Shown one piece after another: positions 1 to 10,991 of a DNA stretch of 55,697 bases. The translations under genes were made by a program, and so were the position numbers. Every line of letters starts with the position of its first letter. The first letter of the stretch is position 1. Where the stretch lies: assembly GCA_028277885.1 (NCBI GenBank), contig JANQFK010000014.1:1-55697 (forward strand), given 5' to 3'. Origin of the DNA: Myxococcota bacterium. GTDB taxonomy: Bacteria > Myxococcota_A > UBA9160 > UBA6930. The notes under the pieces were generated by a model that saw only the letters and a program-made list of their open reading frames with translations, made no database searches and was not told where the DNA came from.

Positions 1-1
1 G

Positions 2-2087
<2,086 letters not shown>

Positions 2088-2167
2088 GCCCCCCGGGGCC
2101 CCGCTACCCAGGCTCGGTGCCGTCTGCTAACCCTCTGCCACTTCACACGTTCCGGGCCCGCCCCAGC

Positions 2168-2211
2168 GGTCCGGAGAGCCCGCGGTGCGCCGCGGGCCTC
2201 CGGTGGGGACC
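2168..2211 (+). promoter_or_regulatory. Long hairpin in the rpsB leader, possible S2 autoregulatory element
   Basis: The 164-base gap between argJ and rpsB can fold into a nested stem. GGTCC (2168-2172) pairs with GGACC (2207-2211), a CGGAG/CTCCG helix lies inside it, and CCCGCGG (2179-2185) pairs with CCGCGGG (2190-2196) across a TGCG loop. It sits 40 bases before the GTG start of rpsB. S2 operons in other bacteria carry leader RNAs for autoregulation, so this is a candidate of that kind. In DNA this GC-rich such stems also occur by chance, and no known S2-leader consensus was recognised. Confidence 0.35.
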
Positions 2212-2251
2212 CGACGGGCCGGAGCGGAGGAAAAACCGCGAAGGAGAGTCC

Positions 2252-3289
2252 GTGGTCGAATCCACCGGAGACCCGTCCGTCCAGTCCGCCGCCGCCAGCG
2301 CCTCGACCGAGGCGCCCGCCGAGGCGAGCCGTCCCGTCCCCAAGGAGCTGAGCGTGCGCGCCCTGCTCGAGGTCGGGGCCCACTTCGGGCACCAGACCCG
2401 TCGCTGGGATCCGCGCATGAAGCCGTTCATCTACGGCGACCGGCACGGCATCCACATCATGAACCTCGACGTGACGCGGCAGCGCTTCGAGGAGGCCCTC
2501 GACTTCCTGCGCGAGCGCGTCGCCCAGGGCGGCCGCGTGCTGTTCGTGGGCACCAAGCGCCAGGCCCAGGCGCCGGTGAAGCTCGCGGCGGAGGAGTGCG
2601 GCCAGTTCTACGTGAACAACCGCTGGCTGGGCGGCATGCTCACCAACTTCCGCACCGTGAAGAAGTCCATCGAGCGCTTCAAGCAGCAGCTCGAGCTGCT
2701 GGGCGACGAGGAGAAGGTCGCCGAGCTGAGCAAGAAGGACGTGTCGCGGGTCAACCGCTCGGTCACCAAGTACCGCAAGTCCCTCGACGGCATCCGCGAG
2801 ATGACGCGGCTGCCCGACGCGCTGTTCCTGATCGACGTGAACCGCGAGCACATCGCGCTCTCCGAGGCCCAGCGCCTCGGCATCCCCGTGGTCGCCATCG
2901 TGGACACGAACTGCAGCCCCGAGGGCATCGACTTCGTGGTCCCGGGCAACGACGACGCGATCCGCGCCCTCCAGCTCTACTGCGCCCTGGTCGCCGAGGC
3001 GTGCAAGGAGGGCGCCGAGCTCTTCAACGAGCGCGCCCAGTCCGAGGCGACGGAGCAGGCCGCCCGGCCCGCCGAGGGCGACGTGCCGAGCACGGGTCGG
3101 CGGGTCGTCGAGATCAAGCAGGCGCCGCGGGGCGGCGGCGGACGCCGCGGCGGGCAGCGCAGCGGCGTGGCCCGCAGCCACGGGGGCCGTCGCGAGGAAG
3201 GCGAGGCGCCGGCCCGGCCGGCGGCCGAGCCCGCCCCGGAGGCCGCCCCGGCCGCGCCGCCCGAGACGCCCCCGGCACCGGAGGGCTGA
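2252..3289 (+). CDS. rpsB: 30S ribosomal protein S2
   Basis: S2 of the small ribosomal subunit. The core is unmistakable: [20 protein letters not shown], then [21 protein letters not shown] and the late [25 protein letters not shown]. The chosen start is GTG at 2252, which has AAGGAG at 2241 about five bases upstream. The frame stays open further upstream but has no S2 similarity there. At about 345 residues the protein is longer than typical S2 (~240-260). It has a ~30-residue Ser/Ala/Glu-rich N-terminal extension and a low-complexity tail (Gly/Arg-rich, then Ala/Pro-rich) of ~70 residues. The gene heads the usual rpsB-tsf-pyrH-frr cluster. Confidence 0.97.
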   Translation: MVESTGDPSVQSAAASASTEAPAEASRPVPKELSVRALLEVGAHFGHQTRRWDPRMKPFIYGDRHGIHIMNLDVTRQRFEEALDFLRERVAQGGRVLFVGTKRQAQAPVKLAAEECGQFYVNNRWLGGMLTNFRTVKKSIERFKQQLELLGDEEKVAELSKKDVSRVNRSVTKYRKSLDGIREMTRLPDALFLIDVNREHIALSEAQRLGIPVVAIVDTNCSPEGIDFVVPGNDDAIRALQLYCALVAEACKEGAELFNERAQSEATEQAARPAEGDVPSTGRRVVEIKQAPRGGGGRRGGQRSGVARSHGGRREEGEAPARPAAEPAPEAAPAAPPETPPAPEG

Positions 3290-3295
3290 GACACG

Positions 3296-3313
3296 GCGGC
3301 GCCGAGGCGCCGC
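3296..3313 (+). promoter_or_regulatory. Hairpin between rpsB and tsf, possible attenuator or processing site
   Basis: GCGGCGCC (3296-3303) is followed after two bases by its exact reverse complement GGCGCCGC (3306-3313), within the 75-base rpsB-tsf spacer. No U-run follows, so it is a weak terminator at best. It could set the S2:EF-Ts ratio by partial termination or stabilise an mRNA end. The call rests on base pairing and position only. Confidence 0.35.
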
Positions 3314-3364
3314 GGACCGGCATCGAGCGGGGGCGAGCGGGCCCCACGAGAAGGAGAGCAGAGC

Positions 3365-4240
3365 GTGGCGGAGATCACCGCGCAGGCGGTCAAGGCGCTC
3401 CGGGAGCGAACCGGAGCGGGAATGATGGATTGCAAGAAGGCCCTGGGCGAGGCCGACGGCGACGTGGAGCGCGCCATCGAGGTGCTGCGCGAGCGCGGCC
3501 TGGCCAAGGCGGTGAAGCGCTCCGGCCGGGAGACCAGCGAGGGCACCATCGCCCTGGCCCTGGCCGGGCCCGTGGGCGCCATCGTGGAGCTCGGCTGCGA
3601 GACCGACTTCGTGGCCAAGACGCCGGACTTCCAGGCCCTGGCCGAGTCCCTGGCCCAGGTGCTCGCCGCGGACCCGAGCATCGAGGGGCCCGACGCGCTC
3701 CTCGACGCCCACCTCGAGGGCCGCAAGGTGAGCGAGACCATCGCCGAGGTGGTGGGCAAGATCGGCGAGAACATCGTCCCGAAGCGCGTCGCCACCGTGG
3801 TGGTGGACGGGGGCGGGGTGGTGGGCGGCTACGTCCACGCCGGCGGCAAGCTCGGCGTGCTCGTGGGGCTGCGCACCGACGCCGGCGGGGACGCCGTGAC
3901 CGCCCTGGCCAAGGACGTCGCCATGCACGTCGCGGCGGCGGACCCGAGCCCCGTGGCGGTGGACAAGGACGGCGTCCCCCCGGAGCTGGTCGCCAAGGAG
4001 CGCGAGCTGTTCGCGCGCCAGGCCGAGCAGGAGGGCAAGCCCGAGAAGGTGATCGAGAAGATCGTCGAAGGGCGCGTGCGCAAGTACTACTCCGAGGTGT
4101 GCCTGGTGGAGCAGGCCTTCGTGAAGGACCCGGACCAGACCGTGGGCGGGCTGCTCGAGAAGGCGGCGGAGCAGCTGGGCAGCCCGGTCGCGGCCACCGC
4201 CTTCGTGCGCTTCCGCCTGGGCGAGGGCGCCGGCGCGTGA
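3365..4240 (+). CDS. tsf: Translation elongation factor Ts
   Basis: EF-Ts exchanges GDP for GTP on EF-Tu. The N-terminal UBA-like block [25 protein letters not shown] is classic, as is the EF-Tu contact motif [15 protein letters not shown] (the TDFVA core). The 291-residue length matches the family. The GTG start at 3365 has a GAAGGAGAG ribosome site nine bases upstream. Its stop overlaps the GTG start of pyrH as GTGA, so the two are probably translationally coupled. Confidence 0.97.
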   Translation: MAEITAQAVKALRERTGAGMMDCKKALGEADGDVERAIEVLRERGLAKAVKRSGRETSEGTIALALAGPVGAIVELGCETDFVAKTPDFQALAESLAQVLAADPSIEGPDALLDAHLEGRKVSETIAEVVGKIGENIVPKRVATVVVDGGGVVGGYVHAGGKLGVLVGLRTDAGGDAVTALAKDVAMHVAAADPSPVAVDKDGVPPELVAKERELFARQAEQEGKPEKVIEKIVEGRVRKYYSEVCLVEQAFVKDPDQTVGGLLEKAAEQLGSPVAATAFVRFRLGEGAGA

Positions 4241-4950
4241 AGGCGGCCTACCGCCGCGTGGTGCTCAAGCTGTCGGGCGAGGTCCTGGCCGGCGACTCCG
4301 GCTTCGGGATCAGCCCGAAGCTGATCCGCGGCCTGGCCGAGGAGATCCACGCCGTCCACCAGCTCGGCGCCGAGGTGGGCATCGTGATCGGCGGCGGAAA
4401 CGTGATCCGCGGCATCTCGGCGGCCTCCGAGGGGATGGACCGCGCCAACGCCGACTACATGGGCATGCTGGCCAGCGTGATCAACTCCCTGGCGCTCCAG
4501 GACGCCCTCGAGAAGGTGGACCTGCGCACCCGGGTGCTGACCGCCCTCGAGATCCGCCAGGTCGCCGAGCCCTACATCCGGCGCCGGGCGGTGCGGCACC
4601 TCGAGAAGGGCCGCATCGTGATCTTCGCCGGCGGCACCGGCAACCCCTACTTCAGCACCGACACCGCCGCCGCGCTGCGGGCCGCCGAGATCCACGCCGA
4701 CGCCGTCCTGAAGGCGACGAAGGTCGACGGCGTCTACACCGCCGACCCGGAGAAGGACGACCAGGCCGTGCGCTACGAGAGCCTCACCTTCCAGGAGGCG
4801 GTCCAGGGCAACCTGCGCTTCATGGACCAGTCCGCCATCGCCTTGTGCCGGGAGAACGGACTGCCGATCCGGGTGTTCGACATGACGGTGTCCGGGAACA
4901 TCCGCAAGGTGGTCTCCGGGGAGTCCGTCGGCACCACGGTGAGCGGCTAG
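4237..4950 (+). CDS. pyrH: UMP kinase
   Basis: Converts UMP to UDP using ATP, in the cytoplasm. It is a 237-residue amino-acid-kinase-fold protein with [13 protein letters not shown] at the N-terminus, then [34 protein letters not shown] and [13 protein letters not shown], all typical of bacterial PyrH. The GTG start at 4237 overlaps the tsf stop by four bases. The frame is open far upstream, but only this start gives the family N-terminus. Ten bases separate it from frr. Confidence 0.97.
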   Translation: MKAAYRRVVLKLSGEVLAGDSGFGISPKLIRGLAEEIHAVHQLGAEVGIVIGGGNVIRGISAASEGMDRANADYMGMLASVINSLALQDALEKVDLRTRVLTALEIRQVAEPYIRRRAVRHLEKGRIVIFAGGTGNPYFSTDTAAALRAAEIHADAVLKATKVDGVYTADPEKDDQAVRYESLTFQEAVQGNLRFMDQSAIALCRENGLPIRVFDMTVSGNIRKVVSGESVGTTVSG

Positions 4951-4960
4951 CGGAGGAGTC

Positions 4961-5530
4961 ATGGCCGACGAGGACTCGGGCAGCGTCATCGAGACCGCCA
5001 GCAGCGAGATGGACAAGGCCCTGCGCAGCCTGCGCATCGACCTCCAGAAGATCCGCACCGGGAGGGCGAACCCGGCGCTGCTCGACGGTGTCCAGGTGGA
5101 CTACTACGGCACGCCCACGCCGCTCAATCAGCTCGCCAACCTCACGGCTCCGGAGCCCTCGCTGATCGTGATCTCGCCCTACGACAAGGGGGCGCTGGGC
5201 GCGATCGAGCGGGCGATCCAGAGCAGCGACCTCGGGCTCACCCCGAACAACGACGGCAAGGTGGTGCGGATCCCGATCCCGCCGCTCACCGAGGAGCGCC
5301 GCAAGGAGCTGGTCAAGCAGGTCAAGAAGCTCGGCGAGGAGCACAAGATCGGGTTGCGCGAGGCGCGCCGCAGCGCCCTGGCGCGCCTCAAGGAGCTCGA
5401 GTCGGGCAGCGGCCTCTCCTCGGACGACCGGCACCGCGCGGACAAGCAGGTGCAGGACCTCACCGATGCGCACGTCAAGGAGATCGACGAGACGACGGCG
5501 CAGAAGGAAGAGGAAGTCCTCCAGGTCTGA
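4961..5530 (+). CDS. frr: Ribosome recycling factor
   Basis: RRF works with EF-G to split post-termination ribosomes. The 189-residue product has the family length and landmarks: MDKALRSLRIDLQKIRTGRA, the YYGTPTPLNQLA loop, ISPYDKGALGAIERAI, and the C-terminal helix containing DRHRADKQVQDLTD. The ATG at 4961 has CGGAGGAG upstream. It follows pyrH closely and lies three bases before uppS. Confidence 0.97.
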   Translation: MADEDSGSVIETASSEMDKALRSLRIDLQKIRTGRANPALLDGVQVDYYGTPTPLNQLANLTAPEPSLIVISPYDKGALGAIERAIQSSDLGLTPNNDGKVVRIPIPPLTEERRKELVKQVKKLGEEHKIGLREARRSALARLKELESGSGLSSDDRHRADKQVQDLTDAHVKEIDETTAQKEEEVLQV

Positions 5531-5533
5531 TCC

Positions 5534-6283
5534 ATGGAACGATCCCGCATCCGGCCCGACCGGCTCCCGCGCCACGTGGCCATCATCATGGACGGCAACG
5601 GCCGCTGGGCGGAGAGGCGCGGCCTGCCGCGCACCGAGGGCCACCGGGCGGGCGTCGAGGCGGTGCGCGCCACCACCCGCGCCGCCCGCGAGCTGGGAGT
5701 GGGCTGGGTCACGCTGTACGCCTTCTCCTCGGAGAACTGGTCGCGCCCCAAGGACGAGGTGGACGTGCTGATGCGTCTGCCCGAGGAGTACTTCGAGACC
5801 GAGCTCGAGGAGGCGATTCGCAACGACGTCCGCATCCGGACGATCGGGCGGATCGACCGGCTCCCCGCCCACGTGCAGCGCACCATGGGCGACGCGGTGG
5901 AGAAGACCCGCAACAACGGCGGCATGCAGCTGGTGTTCGCGCTCTCCTACGGCTCCCGCGGCGAGATCGTGGACGCGGCGCGCCGCCTGCTGCGCGACCA
6001 CGAGCAGGGCAAGCTCACCCCGGACTCGGTGGACGAGAAGAGCTTCGCCGCCTTCCTCGACGACCCCGAGCTCCCGGACGTCGACCTGCTGATCCGCACC
6101 GGCGGCGAGAGCCGGGTGTCGAACTTCCTGCTCTGGCAGATCGCCTACGCGGAGCTCCACTTCACGGACCTGATGTGGCCGGACTTCCGGCGCGAGCATC
6201 TCGAGGCCGCGATCCTCGACTACCAGGGCCGGGAGCGCCGCTTCGGCCTGACCTCCGCCCAGGTGCACGGGAACGCCGATTGA
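5534..6283 (+). CDS. uppS: Undecaprenyl diphosphate synthase (cis-prenyltransferase)
   Basis: Makes the C55 lipid carrier for peptidoglycan and other cell-wall polymers by adding isoprene units to farnesyl diphosphate. The 249-residue protein contains IIMDGNGRWAERRGLPR, with the catalytic Asp in MDGNGRW. It also has GHRAGVEAVR, YAFSSENW and the C-terminal IRTGGESRVSNFLLWQIAYAE, in which RxGxExRxSNF binds diphosphate. The stop overlaps the dxr start by one base. In most bacteria cdsA follows uppS, but here dxr follows directly. Confidence 0.97.
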   Translation: MERSRIRPDRLPRHVAIIMDGNGRWAERRGLPRTEGHRAGVEAVRATTRAARELGVGWVTLYAFSSENWSRPKDEVDVLMRLPEEYFETELEEAIRNDVRIRTIGRIDRLPAHVQRTMGDAVEKTRNNGGMQLVFALSYGSRGEIVDAARRLLRDHEQGKLTPDSVDEKSFAAFLDDPELPDVDLLIRTGGESRVSNFLLWQIAYAELHFTDLMWPDFRREHLEAAILDYQGRERRFGLTSAQVHGNAD

Positions 6284-7470
6284 TGCGGCTGAGCATCCTG
6301 GGCAGCACCGGCAGCATCGGCGAGCAGACCCTCGCCGTGGTGGAGGCGTTCCCGGAGCGCTTCGAGGTGGCGGCCCTGGCGGCGGGGCGCAACGTGGCGA
6401 AGCTCGCCGAGCAGGTGCGGCGCCATCGTCCCGAGCGGGTGGCGGTGGCCGACGCCGCCGGCGCCGAGGAGCTGCGCGGTCGCCTCGGTCCCGACGCGCC
6501 GCAGATGGCTCCGGAGATCGGGGTCGGTGAAGCGGGCCTCGAGGCCGTGGCGGTGCATCCCGCCGACCGGGTGGTGGCGGGGCTGGTGGGCGCCGTGGGG
6601 CTGCGGCCCACCCTGGCCGCCATCGAGGCCGGGCGCGACGTCGCCCTCGCCAACAAGGAGGTGCTCGTGATGGCGGGCGCCCTGATGACGCGCGCGGTGG
6701 AGCGCGCGGGCGTCCGCCTGCTGCCCGTGGACAGCGAGCACAGCGCGATCTTCCAGGCCCTCCAGGGCCAGCGCCGCGAGGACCTGGCGCGCGTGATCCT
6801 CACCGCCTCGGGGGGGCCGTTCCGCACCTGGAGCCGCGAGCGCATCGCCGGCGCCAGCGTGGAGCAGGCCCTGGCCCACCCGAACTGGGACATGGGCGCC
6901 AAGATCAGCATCGACTCCGCGACGATGATGAACAAGGGCCTCGAGGTGATCGAGGCGCGCTGGCTGTTCGGGCTGGCGCCGGAGCGCGTGGAGGTGGTCG
7001 TCCACCCCCAGTCGATCGTGCACAGCCTGGTGGAGCTGGTGGACGGCTCGGTGCTGGCCCAGCTAGGCCTCCCGGACATGCGGATCCCCATCGCGCTCGC
7101 GCTCTCCCACCCCGAGCGGCTGCCCCTGGACGCGCCGCGCCTCGACCTCGCGGCCCTGGGCTCCCTCGACTTCGAGGCCCCGGACCCGGAGCGCTTCCCG
7201 GCCCTCGGGCTGGCCTGGCGGGCCCTCGCCGGCGCCGAGGCCGCGCCGGCGGTGCTGAACGCCGCCAACGAGGTCGCGGTGGCGTCCTTCCTGGAGGGCG
7301 ACATCGCCTTCCCGGAGATCGCCGGCACCTGCGCGGCCGTGCTCGACGCCTTCCTGGCGGGCGCGCCCGGCGGCGCCCTGCGCGACCTCGCCGACGTGCT
7401 CGAGGCCGACGCCTGGGGCCGGCGCGCGGCCCGGGCCCACGTGGGCGAGGCCCGGAGGGCCTCGGCGTGA
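6283..7470 (+). CDS. dxr: 1-deoxy-D-xylulose 5-phosphate reductoisomerase
   Basis: First committed step of the MEP isoprenoid pathway, feeding the neighbouring uppS. The 395-residue protein opens with the NADPH-binding LSILGSTGSIGEQTL. It carries ALANKEVLVMAG, the metal-binding VDSEHSAIFQ, the flexible-loop region TASGGPFRTW, the Asn/Lys block MGAKISIDSATMMNKGLEVIEA and the VHPQSIVHSLVE segment. ATG at 6283 is chosen because it gives this N-terminus; the frame is open upstream inside uppS. Its stop overlaps the GTG of rseP. Confidence 0.97.
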   Translation: MRLSILGSTGSIGEQTLAVVEAFPERFEVAALAAGRNVAKLAEQVRRHRPERVAVADAAGAEELRGRLGPDAPQMAPEIGVGEAGLEAVAVHPADRVVAGLVGAVGLRPTLAAIEAGRDVALANKEVLVMAGALMTRAVERAGVRLLPVDSEHSAIFQALQGQRREDLARVILTASGGPFRTWSRERIAGASVEQALAHPNWDMGAKISIDSATMMNKGLEVIEARWLFGLAPERVEVVVHPQSIVHSLVELVDGSVLAQLGLPDMRIPIALALSHPERLPLDAPRLDLAALGSLDFEAPDPERFPALGLAWRALAGAEAAPAVLNAANEVAVASFLEGDIAFPEIAGTCAAVLDAFLAGAPGGALRDLADVLEADAWGRRAARAHVGEARRASA

Positions 7471-9143
7471 ACGGCGAGCTCGCCAAGGTCCCGGAGTTCG
7501 TCTTCGCCGTCGTGCTGATGCTCGGCGTGGTGATCACCGTCCACGAGTTCGGCCACTTCCTGGTGGCGAAGCTGTGCGGCGTGCGGGTGCTGAAGTTCTC
7601 CATCGGCTTCGGTCCGCCCATCGGCTTCGGTCGCTTCCGCCTGGCCTGGAGCCGCGGCGGCACGGACTACGTGGTCGCCTGGTTCCCCCTCGGCGGCTTC
7701 GTGAAGATGCTGGGCGAGTACACCCAGGACGAGGTCGAGGCCGCGGAGGTGCGGGCCCACCCCACCGAGACCCTCGACGCCAAGGCCACCTGGCAGAAGC
7801 TCGCCATCCTGTTCGCCGGCCCCGCCATGAACCTGTTGCTCCCGGTGGTGATCTACACCGGCAGCCTGGCGGTGGGGATCGACCGCGGCGACGCCGTGGT
7901 CGGCACCGTGGAGCGCGGCTCGCCCGCCGAGGCGGCGGGGGTGCGCAGCGGCGACCGGGTGCTCGCCGTGGACGGCGAGCCCGTGCGCTGGTGGAGGGAC
8001 GTCGCGGAGGCGCTGCGCGCCGGGGGCGGCCGCGACATCGACCTCGCCCTCGAGCGCGACGGCGACCCCCTCGCGCTGCAGATCGCGGTGGCCGAGCGGG
8101 CGGGCCTGGACGAGTTCCGGTCGACGAGCGACGTGGGCTGGGCGGGCCTCCAGCACACGAGGCAGAAGGCCGTGCTCGGGGTCACCGACGCCGGCTCGCC
8201 CGCCGCCCGGGCCGGGCTGCGCAGCGGCGACCGCGTGACGGCGCTGGACGCCAGCCCCGTCGCGGACTGGAGCGAGCTCGCCCGCGCCTACGCGGCGGCC
8301 TCGGCGCCGGTGGTCCTGGCCCTCGAGCGCGGGCCGGAGGATGCGCCGGAGACCGCGAGCGTGGAGGTGCCGGCCCTGGGCGCCCTCGACGCCCTGGGCG
8401 TCATCCCGGCCGTGGTGCTGGTCTCCGAGGTCACCGAGGGCTCCGCCGCCAGCGAGGCCGGCATCCAGGCGGGCGACCTGCTCGTCTCCGTGGACGGCAC
8501 CGCGATCGGGAGCTTCGTGTTCTTCCAGGAGACGGTGCTGGCGAGCCAGGGGCGCAGCCTCGACGTCCAGGTCGCGCGGGACGGGAGCAGCGAGCGGTTC
8601 GCCATCGCGCCGCGGCTCACCAAGACCGACCTCGGGGCCGGCGAGGAGGAGATCTACCTGATCGGCATCAAGGGCGTGGACGCGATCCTGAGCGGCGCGA
8701 TCGTCACGGAGCGCGAGGTGAACCCGCTGGTCGCGGTCCCCCGGGCCGCGGAGATGACCTGGGACTTCACCATGCTGTTCCTGCGCGGCCTGAAGAAGCT
8801 GGTCCTCGGCGAGATCTCGCGGAAGAACATCGGCGGCCCGATCGAGATCGCGCGCCAGTCCCACATGGCCCTCCAGGCCGGCTGGGACCGGTTCCTGGGC
8901 CTGCTGGTGCTGATCAGCATCAACGTCGGCATCCTGAACCTGCTGCCCATCCCGATCCTCGACGGCGGCCAGGCCCTGATGGTCACCCTCGAGGGCGTGA
9001 AGCGCGGGCCCCTGTCGCTCCGCACCCGCGAGATCGTGCAGCAGATCGGGCTCGTGCTGCTGCTCATGATCATGGGGCTGGCCTTCTGGAACGACCTCTC
9101 GCGAAACTGGTCGAGCTTCGTCCAGTGGCTCACGAACCTCTAG
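7467..9143 (+). CDS. rseP: Site-2 intramembrane zinc protease RseP, with three PDZ-like segments
   Basis: S2P-family metalloprotease that cuts anti-sigma factors and signal-peptide remnants in the inner membrane. The first transmembrane helix carries the zinc site HEFGH (residues 26-30). The third catalytic ligand is in NLLPIPILDGG near the C-terminus. Between them lie three PDZ-like blocks, seen as ERGSPAEAAGVRSGDRVLAV, DAGSPAARAGLRSGDRVTAL and TEGSAASEAGIQAGDLLVSV. E. coli RseP has two PDZ domains and ~450 residues; this one has 558. The start overlaps the dxr stop by four bases. Its substrate is unknown, as no anti-sigma gene is nearby. Confidence 0.93.
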   Translation: MNGELAKVPEFVFAVVLMLGVVITVHEFGHFLVAKLCGVRVLKFSIGFGPPIGFGRFRLAWSRGGTDYVVAWFPLGGFVKMLGEYTQDEVEAAEVRAHPTETLDAKATWQKLAILFAGPAMNLLLPVVIYTGSLAVGIDRGDAVVGTVERGSPAEAAGVRSGDRVLAVDGEPVRWWRDVAEALRAGGGRDIDLALERDGDPLALQIAVAERAGLDEFRSTSDVGWAGLQHTRQKAVLGVTDAGSPAARAGLRSGDRVTALDASPVADWSELARAYAAASAPVVLALERGPEDAPETASVEVPALGALDALGVIPAVVLVSEVTEGSAASEAGIQAGDLLVSVDGTAIGSFVFFQETVLASQGRSLDVQVARDGSSERFAIAPRLTKTDLGAGEEEIYLIGIKGVDAILSGAIVTEREVNPLVAVPRAAEMTWDFTMLFLRGLKKLVLGEISRKNIGGPIEIARQSHMALQAGWDRFLGLLVLISINVGILNLLPIPILDGGQALMVTLEGVKRGPLSLRTREIVQQIGLVLLLMIMGLAFWNDLSRNWSSFVQWLTNL

Positions 9144-9144
9144 G

Positions 9145-9843
9145 GTGGGGGCGGGCCTGCTCCTCGCGGTCGAGACGGCCACCACCGAGACCAGCGTGGC
9201 CCTGCTGCGGGGCGAGGCGCTGGTGGCCGAGGTCGCGGGCCGCGACGAGCGCAACCACTCGGCGCGCCTGCTCCCGATCCTCGAGCAGGTGCTCGACCAG
9301 GCCGGCGTGGGGCTCGACGAGATCGAGGCCTTCGCGGTGTCGATCGGTCCCGGCTCCTTCACCGGGCTGCGCATCGGGCTCGCCACGGTGAAGGGCCTCG
9401 CCTTCGGCAGCCCGCGCCCGGTGGCGGCGGTCTCGACCCTCGCCGCCCTGGCCCTGGCGGCGGAGGACGCCCCGGGACCGGTGGCCGCGCTGCTGGACGC
9501 CCGGCGCGGCGAGGTCTACGCGGGCCTGTACCCGGGGCCCGGCGAGGGCCAGGGCAGCGAGCGGGTCTGCACCCCCGAGGAGCTGGCCGGGGAGCTTCCC
9601 GAGGGCTGCACCGTGGTGGTGGGGGAGGGGGCCGAGGCGGCGGCGGCCCGGCTCGAAGGCCTCGGGGCCGCGTGCGTGGGCCACGTCCCGGCGCGGGCCA
9701 GCGCGGTGCGGGTCGGGCGCCTCGGCCAGCGGCTCCTCGGTGCCGGGCCGGTCCCGTCGGCGGAGTCGCTCGTGCCCCGCTACCTGCGCCGTGCCGAGGC
9801 CGAGGTGCGGCGCACCGGGGAGCGCTTCGAGCCGGCGCGTTGA
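9145..9843 (+). CDS. tsaB: tRNA threonylcarbamoyladenosine biosynthesis protein TsaB
   Basis: TsaB is an inactive ASKHA-fold partner that activates TsaD in making t6A at position 37 of ANN-decoding tRNAs. The 232-residue protein shows the diagnostic block SIGPGSFTGLRIGLATVKGL and the N-terminal LLAVETATTETSVALL. The GTG at 9145 comes one base after the rseP stop, so it is probably the last gene of that operon. The TGA stop (9841-9843) lies inside the -35 box of the ilvC promoter described separately. Confidence 0.93.
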   Translation: MGAGLLLAVETATTETSVALLRGEALVAEVAGRDERNHSARLLPILEQVLDQAGVGLDEIEAFAVSIGPGSFTGLRIGLATVKGLAFGSPRPVAAVSTLAALALAAEDAPGPVAALLDARRGEVYAGLYPGPGEGQGSERVCTPEELAGELPEGCTVVVGEGAEAAAARLEGLGAACVGHVPARASAVRVGRLGQRLLGAGPVPSAESLVPRYLRRAEAEVRRTGERFEPAR

Positions 9844-9868
9844 CGCCCCGGGGGCGCTCGCGTAACTT
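9840..9868 (+). promoter_or_regulatory. Sigma70-type promoter for ilvC operon
   Basis: TTGACG at 9840-9845 and TAACTT at 9863-9868 are separated by exactly 17 bases. This leaves a ~100-base leader before the ilvC GTG at 9968. The -35 box overlaps the tsaB stop codon. The same geometry recurs before rplM (TTGACG, 17 bases, TAACCC), which strengthens both. No leader-peptide attenuator with repeated Leu, Val or Ile codons was seen in the leader. Confidence 0.55.
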
Positions 9869-9967
9869 CGCGGCTTTCAATCGCTTTCTCGGCGCCGCCC
9901 CGCCGCTCCCGCGCCTCCATCCGCGACCGCCGCGAACCGAAGAGAAACCCACAAGGAGCTCCCACCC

Positions 9968-10990
9968 GTGGCCTTGAACATCTACTACGACAAGGACGCC
10001 GACCTCGGACGCCTCGAGGCCAAGACCGTCGCCGTGATCGGCTACGGCAGCCAGGGCCACGCCCACGCCCAGAACCTGAAGTCCTCGGGCGTCGACGTCG
10101 TGGTGGGGCTGCGCAAGGAGTCGGGCTCGTGGTCGAAGGCCGAGGGTGCGGGCCTGCGCGTCGCGACGCCCGCCGAGGCCGCCCGCGAGGCCCACGTCGT
10201 GATGCTGACGGTCCCCGACGAGACCGCTGCGCTCCTCTACGCCGAGGAGATCGAGCCCAACCTCGCCCCGGGCGACTACCTCGCCGTCGCCCACGGCTTC
10301 AACATCCACTTCGAGGCGATCCGCGCGCCCGAGGGCGTGAACGTCTTCATGACCGCGCCCAAGGGCCCGGGCCACACCGTGCGCGCCCTCTACGAGCAGG
10401 GCCGCGGCGTGCCCGCCCTGGTGGCGGTCCACGCCGACCCGTCCGGCGACACCCTCCAGATCGCCCTCGCCTACGCGAAGGGCCTGGGCGCCGGGCGCGC
10501 CGGCATCATCGAGACCACCTTCCGGGACGAGACCGAGACCGACCTGTTCGGCGAGCAGGCGGTGCTGTGCGGCGGGCTCACCGCCCTGATGACCGCCGGC
10601 TACGAGACCCTCGTCGAGGCGGGCTACCCACCGGAGATGGCCTACTTCGAGACCATCCACGAGGTGAAGCTGATCGTGGACCTGATCTACGAGGGCGGCG
10701 TCGCGAACATGCGCTACTCGGTCTCGAACACCGCCGAGTACGGCGACTTCACCCGCGGGCCGCGGGTGGTGGACGCCGCCGCCAAGGAGCGCATGAAGGA
10801 GATCCTGAAGGAGATCCAGGAGGGCGACTTCGCACGGGAGTTCATCCTCGAGGCCCGCTCGGGCAACGTCGCCTTCGACGCCCGCCGCCGCCGCGCCGCC
10901 GAGCATCCCATGGAGGCGGTCGGCGCCCGGCTGCGCAGCCTGATGCCCTGGCTCTCCGAGAACCGCCTCGTGGACCGGTCGAAGAACTGA
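9968..10990 (+). CDS. ilvC: Ketol-acid reductoisomerase
   Basis: Second enzyme of valine/isoleucine synthesis; it isomerises and reduces acetolactate with Mg2+ and NADPH. The 340-residue short (class I) form has the Rossmann motif [19 protein letters not shown] and [20 protein letters not shown]. It also has the metal ligands in [21 protein letters not shown] and [18 protein letters not shown]. The start is GTG with AAGGAG upstream. The operon continues with psd, one base after the stop. The ilvC-psd-pssA-leuA order is well known in Geobacter-like deltaproteobacteria. Confidence 0.97.
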   Translation: MALNIYYDKDADLGRLEAKTVAVIGYGSQGHAHAQNLKSSGVDVVVGLRKESGSWSKAEGAGLRVATPAEAAREAHVVMLTVPDETAALLYAEEIEPNLAPGDYLAVAHGFNIHFEAIRAPEGVNVFMTAPKGPGHTVRALYEQGRGVPALVAVHADPSGDTLQIALAYAKGLGAGRAGIIETTFRDETETDLFGEQAVLCGGLTALMTAGYETLVEAGYPPEMAYFETIHEVKLIVDLIYEGGVANMRYSVSNTAEYGDFTRGPRVVDAAAKERMKEILKEIQEGDFAREFILEARSGNVAFDARRRRAAEHPMEAVGARLRSLMPWLSENRLVDRSKN

Positions 10991-10991
10991 C

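Noticed and set aside
3365..4236. A long upstream extension of the pyrH frame through tsf
   Set aside because: The translation is Arg/Gly-rich shadow sequence. Real PyrH similarity begins at the GTG at 4237, which overlaps the tsf stop.
6162..9386. A 1,074-codon open frame on the minus strand across dxr and rseP
   Set aside because: It is antisense to two certain genes and has the low-complexity composition expected from GC-rich shadow frames. No domain is recognisable.
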